A stretch of DNA of 31,494 nt. It comes from Thiohalophilus sp046483665. GTDB taxonomy: Bacteria > Pseudomonadota > Gammaproteobacteria > UBA6429 > Thiohalophilaceae. The DNA lies in contig NZ_JAWOCR010000028.1 of assembly GCF_046483665.1 (NCBI RefSeq), forward strand, positions 1 through 31,494, read 5' to 3'. Below the pieces are notes generated by a model. That model ran no database searches, was not told where the DNA came from, and saw only the letters and a program-made list of their open reading frames with translations. This document shows positions 1 through 7,438 of the stretch, piece by piece (position 1 is the stretch's first letter; every line of letters starts with the position of its first letter). Position numbers and translations under genes: made by a program.

Positions 1-969
1 CGGGCCGGGACCTTTGAGCCGCAGCTGGTCAAAAAGCACCATACGCATCTCACCGATGAGCTGGAACGCAAGGTCATTGCGTTATTTGCCCTGGGCATGA
101 GCTATCAGGTCATCCGTAACCACATTGTCGATATGTACGGCATCTCGCTCTCTAATGGCACGATCAATGCCGTCACCGGCAAGCTCCTGCCCGAGCTGGC
201 TGCCTGGCGGGAGCGGGAACTCGAAACGATCTATCCGATTGTCTGGCTCGACGCCATTCACTACAAAATCAAGGAGAACGGCCGGTATGTCAGCAAGGCC
301 ATCTACACCATCCTGGGCCTAAACATCGACGGCAAAAAAGAACTGCTGGGTCTCTATCTCTCCGATAACGAAGGCGCCCACCACTGGCTCAGCGTGCTGA
401 CTGACCTGCACAATCGAGGCGTCAAGGACATCCTGATTGCCTGCGTGGATGGTCTCAAGGGCTTCCCCGAGGCCATCGAAAGTCTCTACCCGCAGACCGA
501 AATCCAGCACTGCATCATTCACCAGATCCGTAACTCGTTAAAGTATGTGGGCTCGAAAAATCACAAAGCCTTCATGGCCGATCTCAAAACCGTCTACAAG
601 GCCGCCACGCTCAATGCCGCCGAAACGGCCCTGGACGAGCTGGAAGCCAAATGGGGCGACAAGTACCCGATGGTGATCCAGTCCTGGCGCAACAAATGGC
701 CCACGCTGTCGGCCTACTTCAAATATCCGGACTACGTGCGCACCGCCATTTACACTACCAATGCGGTCGAGGCGGTGCACCGTCAGTTCCGCAAGCTGAC
801 AAAAACCAAGGGCGGCTTCGCCAATGAAAACAGCTTACTCAAGCTGCTCTATGCCGGTATACTCAAGGCCTCGGAGCGCTGGACGCACCCGGTACAAAAT
901 TGGAACCTGACCCTCTCGCAACTGGCGATTCACTTTGAGGGGCGGTTGGACAAACATATTAAGCTTTAA
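1..969 (+). CDS. IS256-family transposase (5' end missing)
   Basis: This is a DDE mutator-type (MULE/IS256) transposase that moves its own element. The frame is open from base 1, so the gene starts upstream of the window; the ATG at 97 is internal. Hallmarks are VWLDAIHYK near 241-267 (first catalytic Asp), ACVDGLKGFPEAI near 442-480 (second Asp), CIIHQIRNSLKYV near 511-549, and TTNAVEAVHRQFRK near 757-798 (catalytic Glu). The C-terminus GRLDKHIKL is typical of the family. The visible 322 residues are intact with no frameshift, so the element may still be active if its left part is complete. The family call is firm from motif order; the subgroup was not determined. Confidence 0.93.
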   Translation, partial: RAGTFEPQLVKKHHTHLTDELERKVIALFALGMSYQVIRNHIVDMYGISLSNGTINAVTGKLLPELAAWRERELETIYPIVWLDAIHYKIKENGRYVSKAIYTILGLNIDGKKELLGLYLSDNEGAHHWLSVLTDLHNRGVKDILIACVDGLKGFPEAIESLYPQTEIQHCIIHQIRNSLKYVGSKNHKAFMADLKTVYKAATLNAAETALDELEAKWGDKYPMVIQSWRNKWPTLSAYFKYPDYVRTAIYTTNAVEAVHRQFRKLTKTKGGFANENSLLKLLYAGILKASERWTHPVQNWNLTLSQLAIHFEGRLDKHIKL

Positions 970-1000
970 GCTTGTGACACAGAGTTTTGAACACCCTCCC
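1..1000 (+). mobile_element. IS256-family insertion sequence, right-hand part (left end outside window)
   Basis: The window opens inside a transposase frame. About 30 bases after its stop codon the sequence ends in what looks like a terminal inverted repeat at 972-1000. Read on the minus strand this begins GGAGGGTGTTCAAAACTCTG, the form I expect for IS256-group ends. The left end lies outside the window, so neither the inverted-repeat match nor a target-site duplication can be tested. The element sits directly against the broken porin gene, which places its right boundary near 999-1001. The exact boundary is inferred. Confidence 0.7.
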
Positions 1001-1922
1001 GCCAACCAGTTTCAATACCGGAACTTATTCGCCTATTCTCGACCCAGAGGTAACTGAAGTCGACCAGGGTTTCATAAAATATGCTTCCGGCTCAACTGAA
1101 GTGAAATATGGCCGGCAGGTGATTGTTTTTGACAATCAACGATTTATTGGTGCTGTCGGGTGGCGACAGGACAGACAGACATTTGATGGCCTGAGTCTGA
1201 GTTTTTCGCCAATGGATGATATGCAAGTTAACTATGCCTATATCAGTAAACGAAATCGTATATTCGCCGAGGCTGCAGATATAGACGCCAAGGATAATCT
1301 GCTCCACGTAACCTATAAAACCCCTCTGGGGAAACTGAGTGGTTACGCGTATCTCCTCGAACAGGATAACAATACCGATAATGGCCATGATACGTATGGT
1401 CTGCGACTTGTAGGTGCGAAGGGTGCTGATAAAAAATACCTGTACACTCTGGAATATGCCACACAGGAGTCCAAGAGCGGCGGTACTGAAAATGATGCCG
1501 ATTATGCACTTCTGGAAGGTGGAATGAAATTCAGTGGAATGACCGCAAAGATTGGCTATGAACTGCTGGGTTCGGATAGTGGTGCTTATGGTTTCTCCAC
1601 GCCGCTGGCAACCGTGCATGCATTCAATGGTTGGTCAGACCAGTTTCTATCCACCCCTGCACAGGGTCTCGCGGATCTTTATGCCTCTCTGGGCGGAAAA
1701 TTCGGCGGCGGAAAGTGGCTTGCGATTTATCACGACTTCAGTGCGGATGAGTCAACCGCAACGATTGATGATCTCGGCAGTGAAATCAATCTTCTGTACG
1801 CGAAAAAGTTCGGGAAAACTTATACGGCCGGTGTTAAATATGCCACTTATTCTGCAGGCGACACGGCAGCTGGCAAAGTGGATACAGACAAGCTGTGGGT
1901 ATGGGGGCAGATGAACTTTTGA
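1001..1922 (+). pseudogene. Outer-membrane porin, 5' part lost at IS256 insertion
   Basis: The frame encodes a beta-barrel porin C-terminal part of about 305 residues. YGRQVIVFDNQRFIG and the alternating amphipathic strands ending in WVWGQMNF, with a terminal aromatic, are typical of OprP/alginate-type porins, in which a YGRQ..DN.RF motif lies roughly a third of the way in. No signal peptide is present. The only upstream start in frame is a TTG at 987 inside the IS terminal repeat. The simplest reading is that the IS removed the promoter, signal sequence and first strands. The remainder has no internal stop, which suggests a recent insertion. Substrate cannot be told. A product made from the TTG would not be exported. 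Confidence 0.75.
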
Positions 1923-2088
1923 TATAGCGTATGTCAGAAGTCAGGTGTAGCTGCTGCAAATAGCTGTACCGGGTTTCTCCCACCTGAGTCGGGGCAGATA
2001 GAGAAAGGTGATCTGTTCCCGGCTCAGTTTTTGCGCTTTGCACTGTCAGATTGATTTGACCCGGGTCTGTATTGTTGTTTTGTCTCGC

Positions 2089-3105
2089 TTATAGCGCCTT
2101 ATCGTTGGCGAGGACAGTTTCGGTATCAGATTTATCAGCAGTACTGGAGTCAATTGATGGGGAGAGTCGCGACTTTTGGCCTGACATTGACTGGCAACGT
2201 GAAGCGGACCATTCCGACGCCAGCTCCTCAAAGGCCTGGCATGCCGGGCTTTTATTCATCTCTTTGCGGTAGATCAGGCTGACCGCGTGGTGGGGAAGTT
2301 CCGGTAGTATAGATATCGATTCGAGCCCATGCTGGTCGCAGGCAATTGTATCAGGAAGTATGGTAGCGATATTCCCAAGCCTGATCATTTCAATAATAAC
2401 ACTAAGAGAAGTGGCTTCGACAGCGACATGCGGTGTAATACCGTGTTCAAGACAATACTGATCGATGTGTGATCGAACAGCGTAATTAGTATTGAATAAT
2501 ACGAGAGGCTCCTGTTCCAGCGCATGCTTGCTAAGAGGCGCTTTTTTACCGGCAAGCGGGTGATGCTGACCAAATGTGATACTGAGTGTTTCAGTAAACA
2601 GTGTCTGGCTGTCGGTTATCCCAGGATACCCCTCGGTTGTAAGGGTGCTGCTGAAGGCAATACCAATATCAACATGGTCACCGACCAGGGCATCTTTCAT
2701 ATCATTCTGGGGCATTTCAAGTGTGTTGACGGTAATTCCAGGGTAGCGTTCATTGAATTGCACCAGCAATGGAATAGCCAGATAGTCGGTAATAGGTGTC
2801 ATTGCTATGCGAAGGTGTCCACGGCTCAGATCTTTAAGTGCGTGAATTGCACGCTTTGCTTCATCAAGTTCTTTCAATGCGCGCCGCGCGTGATGTAAAT
2901 AGACCTCCCCGGCGGGAGTCAGTTTGACGTGACGACCTGTACGATCCAGTAACTGTATATTCAGCAAATCCTCCAGCTGTTTAATTTGCTGAGACAGCGA
3001 AGGTTGAGAGACATACAGGGCCTCGGCCGCGCGGGTAAAACTCTGATGTTCTGCGACCGCGAGCAGATAGTGTACTGAGCGTGGAAAGATGCTGTTACGA
3101 GCCAT
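2089..3105 (-). CDS. cynR: CynR-like LysR-family transcriptional regulator
   Basis: This LysR-type regulator resembles E. coli CynR, the cyanate-responsive activator of cynTSX, along most of its length. The N-terminal helix-turn-helix (about residues 8-67) contains FTRAAEALYVSQPSLSQQIK. It is followed by GHLRIAMTPI and VDIGIAFSS, which match the CynR effector domain as I know it. At 338 residues it is longer than the roughly 299 of E. coli CynR, with a polar Ser/Asp-rich C-terminal extension of about 35 residues. It is transcribed away from hupE-cynS-scn. A 36-bp sequence just upstream of its start codon recurs in front of scnB, so it probably regulates itself and the thiocyanate genes. Whether it senses cyanate or thiocyanate cannot be read from sequence. 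Confidence 0.88.
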   Translation of the reverse strand: MARNSIFPRSVHYLLAVAEHQSFTRAAEALYVSQPSLSQQIKQLEDLLNIQLLDRTGRHVKLTPAGEVYLHHARRALKELDEAKRAIHALKDLSRGHLRIAMTPITDYLAIPLLVQFNERYPGITVNTLEMPQNDMKDALVGDHVDIGIAFSSTLTTEGYPGITDSQTLFTETLSITFGQHHPLAGKKAPLSKHALEQEPLVLFNTNYAVRSHIDQYCLEHGITPHVAVEATSLSVIIEMIRLGNIATILPDTIACDQHGLESISILPELPHHAVSLIYRKEMNKSPACQAFEELASEWSASRCQSMSGQKSRLSPSIDSSTADKSDTETVLANDKAL

Positions 3106-3113
3106 AGCCTACT

Positions 3114-3149
3114 CCTATAGGGCTCATCGGAATTTAGTCTTGGTAAACA
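3114..3149 (+). promoter_or_regulatory. Putative CynR binding site 1, cynR/hupE intergenic region
   Basis: A 36-base sequence begins with the 8-bp palindrome CCTATAGG and ends with TTTAGTCTTGGTAAACA. Inside it TTA-N7-TAA (3134-3146) fits the T-N11-A core of LysR-type operators. The sequence recurs at 5631-5666 with three mismatches and in the same orientation. It lies 9-44 bases upstream of the cynR start codon, where an autoregulatory operator is expected, and about 277 bases ahead of hupE. In the rest of the 320-base cynR-hupE gap I see only a weak -10-like TAAAAT at 3195-3200 and no other gene. Confidence 0.65.
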
Positions 3150-3425
3150 ATCATCGCATCGTACATAGTTTAGTTCAACAATGCTTGATTTTCGTAAAAT
3201 CGTGCATCTCGCATCATGGCAATGGTGTTGGCCGCAAGATTGTGAACGAATGTTACATCGTTATATTAGAAATTATTGATATAAGAGGCGGTGAGAATAG
3301 GTAATGAAACTCGATTCCAGAAAGTTTTATCGCTATGCCGAATAACAATAGTTTATATACATGCAGTCAAAATTGGCTGAATACTGAGTCGGGCAATACA
3401 GTAGTTAACAGTGAGGACATTTGAT

Positions 3426-4079
3426 ATGAAGATCGCAAACAATATCCAGAAAAACCCTTTGCACGGAGCTTTTGCGTTTATCGGCGGCTTGTTGATGATA
3501 ATCTCATCGCCCGCATTTGCGCATCATCCTATGGGTGGAATGACACCGGAGACCTTCAGTCAGGGAATGCTTTCCGGATTGGGTCATCCAATCATCGGTC
3601 TTGACCACTTCGCATTCCTCATCGTGGCCATTTTGCTGGCCTGTGCATTGAAAGGGGCAGCGCGGTACCTGGTTCCGGTTGTATTTATTGGCGCCACGGT
3701 TGGCGGGACCATGTTACATGTTGGTGCGGCAAATATTCCCATGGCTGAAATGTTGGTCGCACTGACAGTTGTGGTTGGTGGCGTACTGCTGGTGACACGC
3801 CATTACCTCGGTGCTTTGGTGCTTGGCGCTGTCTTTGCAGTCAGTGGTGTATTGCACGGCTATGCATACGGTGAAGCAATTATTGGTGCCGAGACCACAC
3901 CGCTTCTCGCTTATCTGGCCGGGTTTGCAATTATTCAGTACGCCCTGATCGCAGGTGGTGTATTTGGCCTTGAGAAACTGGCTGCACACTCTGAAAAAGC
4001 CCGGGCAGTTGCTGCACGAATTGGCAGCATGGCGGCATTGCTCACCGGCGGCCTGTTTTTCGTCCAGAGTCTTGCCTGA
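3426..4079 (+). CDS. hupE: HupE/UreJ-family metal permease
   Basis: This is a small polytopic inner-membrane protein of the HupE/UreJ family, whose members import nickel or cobalt. The start at ATG 3426 follows GAGG at 3412-3415; a GTG 15 bases earlier lacks an equally good site. A cleavable signal peptide of about 32 residues ends ...SSPAFA, leaving a mature His-rich start (HHPMGG). Family features are HPIIGLDHFAFL, carrying the His and Asp-His of the proposed metal motif, and GATVGGTMLHVG, followed by about five further hydrophobic segments. It is the first gene of the cyanate/thiocyanate run, not part of the urease or a hydrogenase operon. Thiocyanate hydrolase needs cobalt, so cobalt supply is a reasonable inference; nickel cannot be excluded. 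Confidence 0.82.
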   Translation: MKIANNIQKNPLHGAFAFIGGLLMIISSPAFAHHPMGGMTPETFSQGMLSGLGHPIIGLDHFAFLIVAILLACALKGAARYLVPVVFIGATVGGTMLHVGAANIPMAEMLVALTVVVGGVLLVTRHYLGALVLGAVFAVSGVLHGYAYGEAIIGAETTPLLAYLAGFAIIQYALIAGGVFGLEKLAAHSEKARAVAARIGSMAALLTGGLFFVQSLA

Positions 4080-4100
4080 GAAAATGATGGGATCGCCGAG

Positions 4101-4123
4101 CCGAGGGGGCGATAGCCCCCCGG
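4101..4123 (+). other. Strong hairpin between hupE and cynS
   Basis: GGGGGC at 4105-4110 and GCCCCC at 4115-4120 pair around the loop GATA. A further CCG/CGG stem forms outside if A4104 is bulged. No run of T follows, so it is not a classic intrinsic terminator. It is more likely an RNA-processing or transcript-stabilising element, or a leaky attenuator that lowers expression downstream of hupE. Confidence 0.5.
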
Positions 4124-4197
4124 TTCTTCAATAAAACAAAATAAGCCGCTGTAATCAGAGTTGGCGCAAAGCGATCAATCAATACAAGACAAGCCGA

Positions 4198-4638
4198 ATG
4201 AATAAAACCGAGATGAAAGAGAGCATACTTCAGGCCAAATTTGATAAGAACCTGAAATGGGTGGATTTGGCAGAAGCAGCAGGTTTATCACCCGAATTCA
4301 CATGTTCAGCATGTCTGGGTATGAATCATCTCGAAAAGAAGAGTGCAGACGCGGTCGCAAGCTTGCTTGACATGGGTAGTGAGTTATCCGATGCCTTGCA
4401 GAAGTTTCCAAACAAAGTATGGGAACAGAAAGTTCCTACTGATCCGGTTATATATCGCTGGTATGAAATAGTAGGGGTGTATGGTGAAACTATTAAGGAA
4501 ATGATAAGCGAAAAATTTGGCGATGGCATCATGAGTGCGATTGATTTTAGTATGAATATTGAAAAACAGGAAGATCCAAAAGGTGATCGTGTGATCGTCA
4601 CCTTGAATGGGAAATTCCTGCCGTATAAGACATGGTAG
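4198..4638 (+). CDS. cynS: Cyanate hydratase (cyanase)
   Basis: Cyanase converts cyanate plus bicarbonate to carbamate and CO2, giving ammonia and CO2 overall. The 146-residue protein is slightly shorter than the 156 of E. coli, with an N-terminal helical domain and the C-terminal dimerisation domain. The three catalytic residues are present as Arg87 and Glu90 (in DPVIYRWYEIVGVYG) and Ser113 (in FGDGIMSAIDF). The C-terminus LNGKFLPYKTW matches the family. It follows hupE by 118 bases and precedes the methyltransferase. No cynT-like carbonic anhydrase, the usual E. coli partner, is in the window. A CynR-type regulator is encoded upstream. It may remove cyanate that comes with, or arises from, thiocyanate. 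Confidence 0.96.
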   Translation: MNKTEMKESILQAKFDKNLKWVDLAEAAGLSPEFTCSACLGMNHLEKKSADAVASLLDMGSELSDALQKFPNKVWEQKVPTDPVIYRWYEIVGVYGETIKEMISEKFGDGIMSAIDFSMNIEKQEDPKGDRVIVTLNGKFLPYKTW

Positions 4639-4702
4639 GAGAAGTAGTAAACATCACGGATTGTTTTAGCAATACGTAAACGAACACTAGAGGTAGATTA
4701 CA

Positions 4703-5551
4703 TTGCCCGATCCGCACCGTTTTGTTAATGAGCTGGATGAAGAGTCTCACGAACGCCTGATTGGCAGGCTGGAGAGCCGCGCAAAAGTTCCAGTTTTTGC
4801 GAATCTTTTTGACAAATATGTTGAGCAAATAGATTTACCAAGCTCAGCCAGGATACTCGAGGTTGGTTGTGGTACCGGGGTGATATTAAGAAACCTTGTG
4901 CAACGTATGAATTTTAGCGGTAGCGCTACAGGTGTTGATCAGTGCAAAGCATTTATTGACGCGGCAAACAAATATGCAGAACAGGAAAGTATAACGGCAG
5001 AGCTGGATTTTCAGGTTGGGGATATACACAACCTTAGTTTTGATGATGCCGTGTTTGACCTGGTCATTGCGCATACAGTCATAAGTCATGTGACAGAGCC
5101 TGTACAGGTGCTCGCCGAGATGGCGCGTGTAGTCCGCCCGGGGGGTATAGTTGCAATATTTGATGGTGATTACGCCTCATTGACCTATGCATATCCCGAT
5201 CATGGGTTTGGGCAGAAAATGGATAATGCCCTGGCAACAACAACATTCAACAATCCGAGAATTATGCGTGATTTACCACGATTATTGCCGGATATGGATC
5301 TCGAGCTGAAGTCAGCATGGGGCGATGCAGTGGTCGAGATAGGTGACGGAAGTTACTTCAAAACCTTTGCCGAAACCTATGTTCCGTATGTGAAAAATGC
5401 AGGCCTGTTTTCAGAACAGACTGTAAAAATATGGCTTAACGAGCAATACAGAGCGATGGAGAATGGAACCTTTTTCGCGGCTTGTAACTACTATACATAT
5501 CTTGTCAGAAAAGTATCGGGTCCGTATCCGGTGCCGACAGCAAGTGTGTGA
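4703..5551 (+). CDS. Class I SAM-dependent methyltransferase, unknown substrate
   Basis: This 282-residue protein has a Rossmann-type methyltransferase fold. Motif I is LEVGCGTG (residues 52-59), an acidic post-I region follows (TGVDQCK), then VGDIHNLSFDD and ARVVRPGGIVAIFDGDY. It looks like the UbiE/Methyltransf_11 group, but the C-terminal 110 residues are not diagnostic. The start is a TTG preceded by GAGG at 4690-4693; no better in-frame ATG lies before motif I. It sits between cynS and the CynR-box/scnB promoter. Methylation of thiocyanate, sulfide or a small thiol is an attractive idea from context. Nothing in the sequence identifies the acceptor, so this stays a guess. Confidence 0.8.
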   Translation: MPDPHRFVNELDEESHERLIGRLESRAKVPVFANLFDKYVEQIDLPSSARILEVGCGTGVILRNLVQRMNFSGSATGVDQCKAFIDAANKYAEQESITAELDFQVGDIHNLSFDDAVFDLVIAHTVISHVTEPVQVLAEMARVVRPGGIVAIFDGDYASLTYAYPDHGFGQKMDNALATTTFNNPRIMRDLPRLLPDMDLELKSAWGDAVVEIGDGSYFKTFAETYVPYVKNAGLFSEQTVKIWLNEQYRAMENGTFFAACNYYTYLVRKVSGPYPVPTASV

Positions 5552-5630
5552 TTTGTTCGAAAGATAAACGCGGACCGGAAACGTAAGCCTGGTGCGCAGT
5601 TTGCCCTGAACCAGGTAAACATAGTCAGCG

Positions 5631-5666
5631 CCTATAGGGCTTATCAGTATTTAGTCTTGGTAAACA
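5631..5666 (+). promoter_or_regulatory. Putative CynR binding site 2, upstream of scnB
   Basis: This is the second copy of the 36-base sequence, matching site 1 at 33 of 36 positions and sharing CCTATAGGG and TTTAGTCTTGGTAAACA. The T-N11-A core is at 5651-5663. A TATATA at 5716-5721 could be a -10 box, which would place the operator core near -70, normal for LysR activators. No good -35 box is visible, as expected for an activator-dependent promoter. The scnB start codon lies 198 bases downstream, implying a long leader. Elsewhere in the 313-base gap I see only the palindrome at 5769-5783. Confidence 0.65.
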
Positions 5667-5768
5667 GACTGGCCATGAGCCATAGTGAAATCGTAATCCA
5701 GACAAGCGTGAAGTTTATATATGAAAGGTATATAGATGAGAGTGAAAAAAGAGGAGTGATTCTGTTTT

Positions 5769-5783
5769 TTATTCAGTGAATAA
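5769..5783 (+). promoter_or_regulatory. Palindrome in scnB leader
   Basis: TTATTCAGTGAATAA is a perfect inverted repeat with 7-base arms around one central base, in an AT-rich leader 81 bases before scnB. It would suit a dimeric repressor or a small RNA hairpin. No T-run follows and no family-specific match is recognised. Confidence 0.35.
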
Positions 5784-5864
5784 CGATATTAGTATATTCG
5801 CGGATGTTTATAGAGTAACAGGCCATGGCCGAGATGCTCAATAGCAACAGAGGAGTCAATAACA

Positions 5865-6296
5865 ATGTCATCGTCTACGAGAGAAGAAGTGCTCCGGCAC
5901 ATCAGTACTGTCGGTCTTATGCAACCTGCATTGCACAAGCAAACGCATGCCCCGTCCCCGGATGAAATCGACCATACACTCTGGCGTGCATATATACGCA
6001 CCCCGCATGATGTGGGTGGTGAGCCCGACGTGCCGATTGTCTGGGAAGAGAAGGAAGAAGAACAGTGGGAGCTGAATACCTTCGCAACCTGTGAATGTCT
6101 TGCCTGGCGCGGCGTATGGACTGCTGAAGAGCGACGCCGCAAGCAGAATGTTGATGTTGGTCAGACGCAATATCTGGGATTGCCATATTACGGTCGGTGG
6201 TTGCTTACAGCTGCAAGAATCCTGATCGATAAGCAGTACTGCACACTGCCCGAACTTGTAGACAAAATTGAAGAGGTGAAAAAGCGCAATGGCTAA
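5865..6296 (+). CDS. scnB: Thiocyanate hydrolase beta subunit
   Basis: This is one of three subunits of cobalt-containing thiocyanate hydrolase, which converts thiocyanate and water to carbonyl sulfide and ammonia in the cytoplasm. The 143-residue protein corresponds to the N-terminal part of nitrile hydratase beta subunits. Recognisable stretches are HTLWRAYIRTPHDVGGEPD and QTQYLGLPYYGRWLLTAAR, ending in a helical tail (LPELVDKIEEVKKR). It is somewhat shorter than the Thiobacillus thioparus subunit (about 157 residues). The ATG follows GAGGAG at 5851-5856. The gene overlaps scnA by 8 bases, pointing to translational coupling. The B-A-C order is that of T. thioparus. Confidence 0.92.
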   Translation: MSSSTREEVLRHISTVGLMQPALHKQTHAPSPDEIDHTLWRAYIRTPHDVGGEPDVPIVWEEKEEEQWELNTFATCECLAWRGVWTAEERRRKQNVDVGQTQYLGLPYYGRWLLTAARILIDKQYCTLPELVDKIEEVKKRNG

Positions 6297-6657
6297 ACCT
6301 GTTTATGATAGAGAACACCACGCCAAAATGGCGACCGGTATCGGTGACCCGCAATGTTTTAAAGGCATGGCCGGAAAGCCGAAATTTAAAGTAGGCGATC
6401 GCGTACGAATCAAGGATCTGCCGGACATTTTCTATACGCGCACCATGACGTATACGCGCGGCGCGGTAGGCACTGTCACCGAACTGGTCTATGAGAGTCC
6501 GGCTGCCGAAGATGAAGCTTTTGGTAACGAGGATGATCCTGTCTGGTTTTACAGTGTTGCATTCAAGCAGAAAGAACTCTGGCCTGAGTACAGCGACACG
6601 TATGAAAATGACACGTTAGAGACCGAGTTTCCCGAGCGCTATCTCGAGTCTGCTTAA
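6289..6657 (+). CDS. scnA: Thiocyanate hydrolase alpha subunit
   Basis: This 122-residue subunit corresponds to the C-terminal SH3-like barrel of nitrile hydratase beta subunits. Here that barrel is a separate polypeptide, as in known thiocyanate hydrolases. KFKVGDRVRIKDLPDIFYTR and TYTRGAVGTV are the barrel signature, and WPEYSDTYENDTLETEFPERYLE closes the fold. T. thioparus ScnA is about 126 residues and, from memory, nearly identical in several of these stretches. Translation starts inside the end of scnB. The scnB/scnA split separates this enzyme from nitrile hydratase, where both parts form one chain. Confidence 0.94.
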   Translation: MAKPVYDREHHAKMATGIGDPQCFKGMAGKPKFKVGDRVRIKDLPDIFYTRTMTYTRGAVGTVTELVYESPAAEDEAFGNEDDPVWFYSVAFKQKELWPEYSDTYENDTLETEFPERYLESA

Positions 6658-6696
6658 CGTTGCAATCAGACATTATTGAATCAAGAGGAACCACAA

Positions 6697-7419
6697 ATGT
6701 CAGATCACGATCACAATCACGACCATAGCCATAAACCGGCACCGATGGTCGAAGAAGTCAGCGATTTTGAAATTCTCGAAGCGGCAGTTCGCGAGCTCGC
6801 AATTGAAAAGGGGCTGTTTTCAGCCGAAGACCACCGGGTATGGACCGAATATGTTCACACGCTTGGACCGCTGCCTGCCGCCCGCCTGGTTGCCAAAGCC
6901 TGGCTGGACGAGGAATACAAGAAGTTGTGCGAAAAAGACGGCGTTGAGGCAAGCAAGGCAGTGGGTGTTGACTGGGTGACCAGTCCGCCGACCCAGTTCG
7001 GGACTCCCAGTGACTATTGTAATTTGCGTGTCCTGGTTGATACACCAAAACTCAAGCATGTTGTTGTGTGTACTCTGTGCTCATGCTATCCGCGTCCGAT
7101 TCTGGGACAGTCACCTGAATGGTATCGGACCCCGAACTACCGTCGTCGTCTTGTCCGCTGGCCACGTCAAGTCCTCGCAGAATTTGGACTGCAGTTACCC
7201 CCTGAAGTACAGGTCAGAGTCGCGGATTCCAACCAGAAAACTCGCTATATCGTGATGCCGGTTCGCCCGGAAGGCACAGAGGGCTGGACTGAAGATCAGC
7301 TCGCAGAGATTGTCACACGTGACTGTCTGATTGGTGTGGCAGTACCCAAGCCGGGTATTACCTCAAATGCAAAACGGCCGATTCGCAAAGCAATTAATCC
7401 GGTCCAGCATGACCATTAA
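6697..7419 (+). CDS. scnC: Thiocyanate hydrolase gamma subunit (cobalt-binding, catalytic)
   Basis: This is the metal-binding subunit, homologous to nitrile hydratase alpha. The metal site VCTLCSC lies at residues 124-130, with ligands Cys125, Cys128, Ser129 and Cys130. Thr in CTLC is the form seen in cobalt rather than iron enzymes, which usually have CSLC. In the family two of these cysteines become sulfinic and sulfenic acids. The stretch after the motif (YPRPILGQSPEWYR) is conserved. I chose ATG 6697, which follows AGAGGA and gives a 240-residue protein close to the 243 of T. thioparus. The N-terminus is rich in His and Asp (DHDHNHDHSH) and might handle metal. Confidence 0.96.
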   Translation: MSDHDHNHDHSHKPAPMVEEVSDFEILEAAVRELAIEKGLFSAEDHRVWTEYVHTLGPLPAARLVAKAWLDEEYKKLCEKDGVEASKAVGVDWVTSPPTQFGTPSDYCNLRVLVDTPKLKHVVVCTLCSCYPRPILGQSPEWYRTPNYRRRLVRWPRQVLAEFGLQLPPEVQVRVADSNQKTRYIVMPVRPEGTEGWTEDQLAEIVTRDCLIGVAVPKPGITSNAKRPIRKAINPVQHDH

Positions 7420-7438
7420 TGAAAGTAAGGAGTGAGCC

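Noticed and set aside
2310..2330. GATTCGA-containing stretch as a possible partial tRNA att site
   Set aside because: Only a few bases match the tRNA-Arg T arm; too short to support integration.
3099..3108. GAGCCATAG next to both CynR-like sites
   Set aside because: The 9-mer precedes site 1 but follows site 2, at different distances, and in site 1 it is just the cynR start codon region. Probably chance.
5671..5700. Possible sigma-54 promoter beginning TGGCCATGAG near the scnB CynR-like site
   Set aside because: The GC at the required 10-base spacing is missing.
6676..6696. Upstream TTG start for scnC
   Set aside because: The ribosome-binding AGAGGA lies inside this extension and fits ATG 6697, which also gives the family length.
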